A stretch of DNA of 44,801 nt, from positions 1-44,801 of the forward strand of contig NZ_CABVPL010000061.1 in the NCBI RefSeq assembly GCF_902499045.1. Direction: 5' to 3'. Below the pieces are notes generated by a model that ran no database searches, was not told where the DNA came from, and saw nothing but the letters and a program-made list of their open reading frames with translations. The position numbers were made by a program, and so were the translations under genes. Origin of the DNA: Burkholderia latens. Its GTDB lineage: Bacteria > Pseudomonadota > Gammaproteobacteria > Burkholderiales > Burkholderiaceae. Below are positions 33,815-41,058 of this stretch, one piece after another. Position 1 is the stretch's first letter. Each line of letters begins with the position of its first letter.

Positions 33815-35152
33815 ATGCGCGAACGGTTCCACCGCGAAGAGGCGTCGGCGCCGGATGCACAGGATGGGTCCGGCGTGTCGATGGCTCGCGCGGAAAGCGT
33901 GCTGTCGCCGCGTGCGGCAGCCGGTTCGGCCGATGGCCTCGATCGCATGATACTTTCCGCCCTCGCGCGGCGGTTGTCCCAGCCGCGTTGCCGTACCTTC
34001 GCAGTCGCTTCCGTGTGGCTCGCTGCCGCCCTCCCGATTCTCATGCTCGTCGAGCGGCCCGCGCTGGCCGCGTCCGGCGCATCGTCATCCGTTGCTACGC
34101 CATCCTCATCAACTGCGTCGGCCGTGCGTCCGGGTTCGGCCGCGCATGCGTCGGCAGCGACACCATCGTCCGCAGCATCCGCCGTGCATCATGCGTCGTC
34201 CGTGAGCGACGCATCGGCGGCTTCCGCGGCGTCCGCTGCATCGCCGGCGTCAGCGGCATCGGCAGCATCGCCCGCATCGCCTGCGTCGGCGGCCTCCGGG
34301 ACGCCGGCGAGCGAAGCCGAAGCCGCCGCACCGACGCCGCCGCGCAGGCATCCGCCGCTGTCGGCCGACGAAGCGAAAGACGCCACCGCGCGCGCGATCG
34401 GCATGCGCGAGCGCTTCACGCGGGAAGTTACGCGGCGCCTGAACGTGCCCGCGAGCGAACAGCGCGCATACGGCGAGCGTCTTCAGAAGGCGCTCGACGA
34501 CGCGAACCTCGGCGACCTCGCCGGCGAATACGTCGTGATGGTCGATCGCGCGCCGAACGTGCAGGCGCTGTTCATCTACTTCCGGGCGACGCCGAAGAAT
34601 GCGTGGCTGATGATCGGCGCGTCGCCGGTCGCCACCGGCTGGCCGGGCCAGTACGATCATTTCCTGACGCCGCTCGGCGTGTTCCACCATTCGCCCGACC
34701 ATATGGACTTCCGCGCGGAAGGCACGACCAACGACAACGGGATTCGCGGCTACGGCCAGCGCGACATGCGCATCTACGACTTCGGCTGGGTGGACGGCGA
34801 GCGCGGCTGGGGCAAGGGCGGCAAGTCGCCGATGCGCTTCCAGATGCACGCGACCGATCCCGACCACCTCGAACCGCTGCTCGGCATCCGGCACTCGAAG
34901 GGCTGCGTGCGCATCCCGGCTTCGCTGAACACGTTCCTCGACCGCCACGGCATCCTCGACGACGACTACCAGGCGCGCGTCGAGGCCGGCAAGTCGCTGT
35001 GGGTGCTGCGCCACGATCGCGACATCACACCGATCGCCGGCCGCTACCTGGTCGTGATCGACAGCGAACGCAAGACGCGTCCGGCATGGTCGCCGGCGCC
35101 GGGCCGAAACGCATGGTCGAAACTGCCGAAGAACGGCGACACGGCGGACTGA
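33815..35152 (+). CDS. L,D-transpeptidase (YkuD) family protein with Ala/Ser/Pro-rich linker
   Basis: The product is 445 residues from the first ATG. A hydrophobic signal or anchor segment (about residues 60-83, TFAVASVWLAAALPILMLVE) is followed by a linker of about 90 residues made almost only of Ala, Ser and Pro (roughly 86-175), then a globular domain. The YkuD active-site motif is HSKGCVRI with His360 and Cys364, so the enzyme probably acts on peptidoglycan peptides in the periplasm. Starts at codons 23 or 45 are possible; the latter would place the signal segment in a normal N-terminal position. The linker DNA is a run of GCA/GCG/TCG-type triplets and may vary in length. Confidence 0.8.
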   Translation: MRERFHREEASAPDAQDGSGVSMARAESVLSPRAAAGSADGLDRMILSALARRLSQPRCRTFAVASVWLAAALPILMLVERPALAASGASSSVATPSSSTASAVRPGSAAHASAATPSSAASAVHHASSVSDASAASAASAASPASAASAASPASPASAASGTPASEAEAAAPTPPRRHPPLSADEAKDATARAIGMRERFTREVTRRLNVPASEQRAYGERLQKALDDANLGDLAGEYVVMVDRAPNVQALFIYFRATPKNAWLMIGASPVATGWPGQYDHFLTPLGVFHHSPDHMDFRAEGTTNDNGIRGYGQRDMRIYDFGWVDGERGWGKGGKSPMRFQMHATDPDHLEPLLGIRHSKGCVRIPASLNTFLDRHGILDDDYQARVEAGKSLWVLRHDRDITPIAGRYLVVIDSERKTRPAWSPAPGRNAWSKLPKNGDTAD

Positions 35153-35207
35153 CGAACGGCTGGTCCGCCGCCTCGGAAGGCCGGCGGATGAGAATAAATC
35201 CGTTTTA

Positions 35208-35238
35208 TTGACGCATAAGAAAAGCAAACTTTTATTAT
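35208..35238 (+). promoter_or_regulatory. Putative promoter of porin-hydrolase operon
   Basis: An AT-rich island contains TTGACG (35208-35213) and TATTAT (35233-35238), separated by 19 bp, slightly longer than ideal. It lies about 75 bp upstream of the porin start and is the only sigma-70-like sequence seen in the 162-bp gap. Confidence 0.4.
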
Positions 35239-35314
35239 CCGATCGCGGTTCGTATAGTCGAGGCCAGTTCGCGGAATCTTGCCGCGCCCGGATCCTCACC
35301 GACGATACGACCGC

Positions 35315-36427
35315 ATGAAAACTCTCCACAAGCTCGCGCCGCTCGCGATGCTCGGCGCCTTCGCGACCCATGCCTGCGCGCAAAGCAGCATCACGCTGTA
35401 CGGTCTGATCTCGGCCGGTGTCGGGTACGCGACCAACCAGGGCGGCAAGAACGCGTGGCAGGCGCTGTCCGGCACGAACCAGAACCCGCGCTGGGGGCTG
35501 AAGGGCAAGGAGGATCTCGGCCAGGGACTGTCGGCGATCTTCCAGCTCGAAAACGGCTTCAACGTGATGACGGGCACGGCCGCGCAGAACGGCCGCGAGT
35601 TCGGGCGCATGGCGTACGTCGGGCTCGCCGATCGCACCTATGGCTCGCTGACGTTCGGCCGTCAATACGACGCGATCCACGATTACATCGGGCCGGTGAT
35701 CATCGCGAGCAACGGCGTGAACATCGGCGACAACGACAACGGCTACAACGACATCCGCGTGCAGAACTCGGTGAAGTACGTGAGCCCCGTCTACTACGGC
35801 CTGAAGTTCACGGCGCTGTACGGCTTCAGCAACGCGACCGGCTTCGCGAACAACAGCGCGTACAGCTTCGGCCTCGGCTACGAGCGCGGCCCGCTGCGCT
35901 GGAGCGCGGTGTACGCGCAGTACAACCATCCGTACAGCAGCACGAATCCCGACGGCGCGATCGCGAACGACTATGCGTCGCCGCTGCTGATCTTCGCGAA
36001 GAGCGCGACGTCGCCGGCGGTGTTCGCGAGCCGGCAGCGGATCGCGGGCACGGGCGGCTTCTACACGATCGGCCGCGCGCAGTTCGCGGCGATGTTCACC
36101 GACGTGCGCTACGATTACCTCGACCATTCGCACCTGCACCTGCAGAACGTCGGCGTGAACGTCGTCTACACGATGACGCCGCAGCTCTTTCTCGGCGCCG
36201 CGTATGCGTTCACGAACGGCAGGTACGACGTGATCGACAAGCGGCCGAAATGGCACCAGGTGAACCTGCAGGCCGACTATTTCCTGTCGAAACGCACCGA
36301 CGTCGCGCTGACGGTGATCGCGCAGCAGGCGGCCGGCGACGCGGACCACGCGCAGATCTTCGCGTACGCGCGCTCGACCGGCACGCGCCAGATGATGGCG
36401 ACGCTCGGCATCCGCCACGTGTTCTGA
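35315..36427 (+). CDS. Outer-membrane porin (OmpC-like, betaproteobacterial type)
   Basis: The 370-residue trimeric beta-barrel porin has a signal peptide MKTLHKLAPLAMLGAFATHACA, and the mature protein starts QSSITLYGLISAGVGY, the typical porin N-terminus of this group. PRWGLKGKEDLGQGLSAIFQLE and GSLTFGRQYD are conserved strands and turns. The chain ends in RHVF, the C-terminal Phe recognised by the BAM complex. Only 10 bp separate it from the nucleoside hydrolase gene, so they form an operon, and the porin probably admits nucleosides or related solutes. Confidence 0.93.
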   Translation: MKTLHKLAPLAMLGAFATHACAQSSITLYGLISAGVGYATNQGGKNAWQALSGTNQNPRWGLKGKEDLGQGLSAIFQLENGFNVMTGTAAQNGREFGRMAYVGLADRTYGSLTFGRQYDAIHDYIGPVIIASNGVNIGDNDNGYNDIRVQNSVKYVSPVYYGLKFTALYGFSNATGFANNSAYSFGLGYERGPLRWSAVYAQYNHPYSSTNPDGAIANDYASPLLIFAKSATSPAVFASRQRIAGTGGFYTIGRAQFAAMFTDVRYDYLDHSHLHLQNVGVNVVYTMTPQLFLGAAYAFTNGRYDVIDKRPKWHQVNLQADYFLSKRTDVALTVIAQQAAGDADHAQIFAYARSTGTRQMMATLGIRHVF

Positions 36428-36437
36428 GAACCCGACC

Positions 36438-37490
36438 ATGACCCATCCGATCGCCTCCCGCCGCACGTTCCTGAAACTGTCCGCCGCGCTGGCCGGCACC
36501 GCGCTGCTGCCCGAAACGGGCGCGTTCGCGGCCGGCGGCGACGCCGCGCGCCGCACCGTCATCATCGATACGGACCCCGGCCAGGACGACGCGATCGCGA
36601 TCCTGTTCGCGCTGGGCGCGCAGGACCGCCTCGACGTGCGTGCGCTGACCACGGTGGCCGGCAACGTGCCGCTCGAGCTGACCGAGCGCAATGCGCGGAT
36701 CATCCGCGACTGGGCCGGCCGCACGACGACGTTGCCCGTCCATGCGGGCTGTCCGCGTCCGCTCGTGCGCGAGCTCGTGACGGCCGCGAACGTGCACGGC
36801 AAGACCGGCCTCGAAGGCGTCACGCTGCACGAGCCGCGCGCGCCGCTCGCGGCCGGTCATGCGGTGTCGTACCTCGTCGATACGCTGGGCCGTGCCGCGC
36901 CGAACAGCGTGACGCTGTGCGCGCTCGGGCCGCTGACGAACGTCGCGACCGCGCTGGTGGAAGCGCCGCAGGTTCGCGGCGCGCTGCGCGAGATCGTGCT
37001 GATGGGCGGCGCGTTCTTCGAGCGCGGCAACATCACGCCGGCTGCCGAGTTCAACATCTACGTCGATCCGCAGGCGGCGGAAGTCGTGTTCGGCAGCGGC
37101 GTGCCGATCGTCGTGCTGCCGCGCGACGTCGCGGTGAAGGCGCCGATCACGCCGGCACGCGTCGCGCCGTTGCGCGCGCTCGGCAACCGCTGCGGCGCGA
37201 TCGTCGCGGACATCATGGAAGCGGAGCTCGCGTACAACAGGAAGCGGCGCGGCGTCGACGACGCGCCGATGTACGACCCGACCGTGGTCGGCTATCTCGT
37301 CGATCCGACGCTGTTCAACGGACGCAAGGTCAACGTGATGGTCGAGACGGCCGGGCAGTGGACGCTCGGCGAGACGGTCGTCGACTGGAACGGGCGCAGC
37401 GGCCGGATGGCGAACGCGACGTGGATCAACGAGGTCGATGCGGACCGTTTCTACGCGACGCTCACCGAGCGTATCGCGAAGCTGCCGTGA
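36438..37490 (+). CDS. Tat-exported nucleoside hydrolase
   Basis: The 350-residue nucleoside hydrolase-family enzyme cleaves N-glycosidic bonds of ribonucleosides. A twin-arginine signal SRRTFLKLSAALAG (Arg8-Arg9) predicts folded export to the periplasm. The calcium/ribose loop DTDPGQDDA (residues 44-52), LCALGPLTNVA (160-170) and PAAEFNIYVDP (201-211) are present. Where purine/pyrimidine hydrolases usually have a His-Asp pair near the C-terminus, this protein has APMYDPTVV with Tyr279-Asp280. The Asp ligand is kept but the leaving-group His is replaced, so specificity or mechanism may differ. It is co-transcribed with the porin. Confidence 0.88.
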   Translation: MTHPIASRRTFLKLSAALAGTALLPETGAFAAGGDAARRTVIIDTDPGQDDAIAILFALGAQDRLDVRALTTVAGNVPLELTERNARIIRDWAGRTTTLPVHAGCPRPLVRELVTAANVHGKTGLEGVTLHEPRAPLAAGHAVSYLVDTLGRAAPNSVTLCALGPLTNVATALVEAPQVRGALREIVLMGGAFFERGNITPAAEFNIYVDPQAAEVVFGSGVPIVVLPRDVAVKAPITPARVAPLRALGNRCGAIVADIMEAELAYNRKRRGVDDAPMYDPTVVGYLVDPTLFNGRKVNVMVETAGQWTLGETVVDWNGRSGRMANATWINEVDADRFYATLTERIAKLP

Positions 37491-37544
37491 GCGGCGCGAC
37501 GTGCGCAGCTGCGTGCGGCGCGACACGCGGCGCGGCGGCCCGGA

Positions 37545-38456
37545 TCAGATGCGCTTCGCGATCCATTCGCGGCACGTGCGCACGTGCGGGCCGCGGTCGT
37601 CGGCCGCGAGCGAAATCAGCGAAATCGCGCGCGTGACGCGCGGCTTCTCGACGCGCAGCGCGACGAGTTCGGGATCGTGCAGATGCATCGTGTAGAGGCT
37701 CGGCAGCACGGCGGTCGCAAGACCGTTGCGCGCGAGCGCGTACAGCGGCTCCGTGTATTCCATCCGGTACGCGACGTTCAGACGCAGCTTCTCGGCGCCG
37801 CCCGTGCGATGCAGCGACTCGCTGACGCTGCCGCGCACGAACACGGCGAGCTCGCGATCGACCAGCTTCGCCCACGTGACGCTCTTCGCGCCCGCGAGCG
37901 GATCGTCGTGCCGCACGACGATCACGATTTCGTCCTCGAAGAGTTGCCGGTAGCGCAGCGTGCCGTCGTCGCCGTCTGGTTCGCGCACGCCGATGCCGAG
38001 ATCCGCGACGCCGTCGCGCACCGCTTCGACGAGTGCGCTGTTCGGCAAGTCCGTCAGCGTGAAGCGCAGCGCCGGATGCGTGCCGCGCAGCGCGTTGAGC
38101 GCAGGCAGCAGGCGACCCGCGACCGACGGGATGAACGCGATCCGCACCGTCTGGATGCGTTCGCCGATGAGCCGCGTCATGTCGTCGAAGGTGCCGCGCG
38201 CCTGGTTCAGCAGACGCTCGGCGAGCGGCAGCACGGCTTCGCCCGCGGAAGTCAGCGTGAGCCGGTGCGCGCTGCGCGCGAACAGGCGCCCGCCGAGCAG
38301 GAACTCGATCTGGCGGATCGACGCGGTGAGCGCTGGCTGCGTGAGCGACAGCGCCTGTGCGGCCTGCGTGAAGCTGCGCGCATGCGCAAGGACAACGAAG
38401 TGCTGGACCTGCCGCAACGTGAGTGCGGGTAGCAGCGACGAGCGATCGGACGACAT
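37545..38456 (-). CDS. LysR-type regulator of the purine locus
   Basis: The 303-residue protein has an N-terminal LysR helix-turn-helix (LRQVQHFVVLAHARSFTQAA then LSLTQPALTASIRQIE) and a ligand-binding domain. The start at 38456 (MSSDRSSLLP) is chosen because the longer frame to 38525 adds a leader with poor codon use. It is divergent from the purine permease gene across 94 bp and convergent with the hydrolase gene, so it sits in the middle of the nucleoside locus and likely controls one or both sides. No clear palindrome is visible in the short gap. Confidence 0.87.
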   Translation of the reverse strand: MSSDRSSLLPALTLRQVQHFVVLAHARSFTQAAQALSLTQPALTASIRQIEFLLGGRLFARSAHRLTLTSAGEAVLPLAERLLNQARGTFDDMTRLIGERIQTVRIAFIPSVAGRLLPALNALRGTHPALRFTLTDLPNSALVEAVRDGVADLGIGVREPDGDDGTLRYRQLFEDEIVIVVRHDDPLAGAKSVTWAKLVDRELAVFVRGSVSESLHRTGGAEKLRLNVAYRMEYTEPLYALARNGLATAVLPSLYTMHLHDPELVALRVEKPRVTRAISLISLAADDRGPHVRTCREWIAKRI

Positions 38457-38550
38457 CGGAACGGTACGGTCGGGAGGCGGTACGCGGCAGTATAAGACCG
38501 CGTTGCGCGAACCGGCACAGGACAATATTCGGAATCACAGGAGAACCACC

Positions 38551-39900
38551 ATGTCAGCGACTGACACGATGCCGGCGCGCACGCCGGCCAACTGGCTCGA
38601 ACGGCGCTTCGCGCTCGCCGCGCGCGGCACGAGCGTGCGCACCGAGGCGATCGCCGGCGTCACGTCGTTTCTCGCGGCGGCCTACCTGCTCGTCGTGATT
38701 CCTTCGTTGCTCGCGACGGGCGGGATGGAGCGCGGCGCGGCGACGACCGCGACGATCGTCGTGTTCGTGCTGTTCACCACGCTGATGGGGCTTTACGCGA
38801 ACCTGCCGTTCCTGGTCGGCCCCGGCATCGGCGGCTCGGTGATCATCGGCGTGACGCTCGCGACGACGGAGCACGTCGGCTGGCAGACGGGCCTCGGCAT
38901 CGCGTGCGTATCGGGCGTGCTGTTTTTCCTGCTGACGATCTTCGGCGCGCGCGGCGTCGTGATGCGGTTGATTCCGGTGCAGATCAAGCTCGGCCTCGGC
39001 GCGTCGATCGGCCTGTTCGTGACGATGCTCGGGCTGCGCAACGCGGGGATGGTCGTCGCGAACGCGAAGACCAACGCGTTCGCGCTCGGCGATTTCTCGC
39101 GGCCGGGCGCGCTGGTCGCGCTGATCGGCCTCGCGGTCGCGATCGCGCTGCAGGCGCGCAAGGTGCCCGGCGCGATCCTGATCGCGATTCTCGTCGCGGC
39201 CGCCGCCGGCGTGCCGCTCGGCGTCACGCACCTGCCGGCGTCGTTCGTGTCGCTGCCGCACGGCATCGCGCCGATCGCGTTCAAGCTCGACATCGGCAGC
39301 GCGTTGACCGTCGCCGCCGCGCCGTACCTGTTCGCGTTCTTCGCGGCGGAATTCTTCTCGACGCTCGGCACCGCGCTCGCGGTCGGCGCGAAAGCGAACC
39401 TGCTCGACGGCCAGGGGAACCTGCCGAACATCAACCGGCCGTTCCTGGTCGATTCGCTCGCCGCGACGCTCGGCCCCGTGTTCGGCATTCCCGCATTGAC
39501 CGCGCTGATCGAATCGGCGGCGGGCGTGGAAGCCGGCGGGCGCAGCGGGCTGTCGTCGCTGGCCGCGGCCGTCCTGTTTGCCGCGATGCTGCTGTTCGTG
39601 CCGGTCGCGCTCGCGATCCCGAAGGAGGCGACCGCGCCGGCGCTGATCCTGATCGGACTGTCCATGTTCGCGACCATCCGCCATACGCATTTCGACGACT
39701 TCACCGATGCACTGCCCGTGATGTCGATGGTGCTGCTCACGCTGATGTCGAACAGCTTCGGCACCGGCATCGCGGGCGGGCTACTGTGCTACGTGCTCGT
39801 CAAGCTGCTGGCCGGCCGCCGGCGCGACGTGTCGTGGGGCCTCGTCGTGCTCGCGCTGCCGCTCGGCTACTACTTCTGGACCGTCGTGAAGCCGCACTGA
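38551..39900 (+). CDS. NCS2 family purine permease (AzgA-like)
   Basis: The 449-residue inner-membrane proton symporter has about 13 hydrophobic segments. It belongs to the AzgA branch (guanine/hypoxanthine/adenine type): the N-terminal NWLERRFALAARGTSVRTEAIAGVTSFLAAAY, the motif GLGASIGLFVTMLGLRNAGMVVAN and the later GIPALTALIESAAGVEAGGRSGL. A CAGGAG ribosome site precedes the ATG. It is followed 49 bp later by adenosine deaminase in the same direction, forming an operon. It would import the free bases released by the periplasmic nucleoside hydrolase. Confidence 0.92.
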   Translation: MSATDTMPARTPANWLERRFALAARGTSVRTEAIAGVTSFLAAAYLLVVIPSLLATGGMERGAATTATIVVFVLFTTLMGLYANLPFLVGPGIGGSVIIGVTLATTEHVGWQTGLGIACVSGVLFFLLTIFGARGVVMRLIPVQIKLGLGASIGLFVTMLGLRNAGMVVANAKTNAFALGDFSRPGALVALIGLAVAIALQARKVPGAILIAILVAAAAGVPLGVTHLPASFVSLPHGIAPIAFKLDIGSALTVAAAPYLFAFFAAEFFSTLGTALAVGAKANLLDGQGNLPNINRPFLVDSLAATLGPVFGIPALTALIESAAGVEAGGRSGLSSLAAAVLFAAMLLFVPVALAIPKEATAPALILIGLSMFATIRHTHFDDFTDALPVMSMVLLTLMSNSFGTGIAGGLLCYVLVKLLAGRRRDVSWGLVVLALPLGYYFWTVVKPH

Positions 39901-39949
39901 CGGGCGGCCTCGACGACGCATCGGCAACACCGCAAAGAAAGAGACTGAA

Positions 39950-41050
39950 ATGAACGGAACACCAGGCAACGTCCCGGCCGCGCGCACGGGCATCGACATC
40001 ACGCCCGCGCATCGGGCCTTCTTCCGTGCGCTGCCGAAGGTCGAGCTGCATTGCCACCTGCTCGGCGCGGTGCGGCACGACACGTTCGTCGCGCTCGCGG
40101 AGCGCAGCCTCGCGCCGATCGGGCGCGCGGAGATCGACGCGTTCTATGCGCGCGGCGAGAAGCCGGTCGGCGTGCTGCACGTGCTGCGCGCGCTCGACCG
40201 GTATCTGCTCACGCGGCCCGACGATTTGCATCGGATCGCGTACGAGTATCTCGAGGATGCGGCCGCGCACAACGTCCGGCATGCGGAATTCTTCTGGAAT
40301 CCGACGGGAACCGTGCGCGTGTCGGGCATTCCGTATGCGGATGCGCAGGCCGCGATCGTGACGGCGATTCGCGATGCGGCACGCGATTTCGGGATCGGTG
40401 CGCGCCTGATTCCGAGCATCGACCGCGAGCAGGATCCGGACGAAGCGGTCGCGATCGTCGAATGGATGAAGGCGAATCGTGCGGACGAAGTCGCGGGGCT
40501 CGGGATCGACTATCGCGAGAACGATCGTCCGCCGGAGCTGTTCTGGAAGGCGTATCGCGATGCACGCGCGGCCGGGTTCCGCACGACCGCACATGCAGGC
40601 GAGTTCGGGATGCCGTGGCGCAACGTCGAGACGGTGGTCGACCTGCTGCACGTCGATCGCGTCGATCACGGCTACACGATCGTCGACAACCCCGAGCTGT
40701 GCACACGCTACGCGGAGCGCGGGATCGTCTTCACCGTCGTGCCGACGAATTCGTACTACCTGCGCACGCTGCCGCCGGAGCAATGGGCGGAACTGCATCC
40801 GATGCGCAAGATGCCGGGCCTCGGGCTGAAGATCCATCCGAACACCGACGACCCGACGCTGCACAAGGTGAATCCGTCGGAGGCGTGGGAGCTGATGTTC
40901 AGCCACTTCGGCTTCGGCATCGCCGACCTGAAGCAATTCATGCTGAACGGGATCGACGGCGCGTGGATCGATGAGGCGACGAAGGCCGCATGGCGTGCGG
41001 CGTGGGTGGCTGAATACGACGCGCTGGCCGCCACGCTCGCTGCGAGCTGA
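39950..41050 (+). CDS. add: Adenosine/adenine deaminase family protein
   Basis: The 366-residue cytoplasmic zinc amidohydrolase has metal ligands His34 and His36 (ELHCHLLGAV), His215 with the proton-shuttle Glu218 (HAGEFG), His240 (RVDHGY) and Asp300 (NTDDP), all in place. It deaminates adenosine to inosine, or adenine to hypoxanthine in some relatives. The HCHLLGAV and the extended middle region are not those of the classical human enzyme, and the substrate in this family cannot be told with certainty. Its place behind a base permease rather than a nucleoside transporter makes adenine a real possibility. Only 8 bp separate its stop from the stop of the convergent PBP gene. Confidence 0.85.
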   Translation: MNGTPGNVPAARTGIDITPAHRAFFRALPKVELHCHLLGAVRHDTFVALAERSLAPIGRAEIDAFYARGEKPVGVLHVLRALDRYLLTRPDDLHRIAYEYLEDAAAHNVRHAEFFWNPTGTVRVSGIPYADAQAAIVTAIRDAARDFGIGARLIPSIDREQDPDEAVAIVEWMKANRADEVAGLGIDYRENDRPPELFWKAYRDARAAGFRTTAHAGEFGMPWRNVETVVDLLHVDRVDHGYTIVDNPELCTRYAERGIVFTVVPTNSYYLRTLPPEQWAELHPMRKMPGLGLKIHPNTDDPTLHKVNPSEAWELMFSHFGFGIADLKQFMLNGIDGAWIDEATKAAWRAAWVAEYDALAATLAAS

Positions 41051-41058
41051 GCGCGCAA

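Noticed and set aside
34250-36823. 857-codon minus-strand open frame across the L,D-transpeptidase and porin genes
   Set aside because: It overlaps two well-supported genes and their promoter gap, and its composition is that of antisense GC-rich DNA.
37960-38550. N-terminal extension of the purine permease by about 200 residues
   Set aside because: The extension is antisense to the LysR gene. The CAGGAG ribosome site and the family start support the ATG at 38551.
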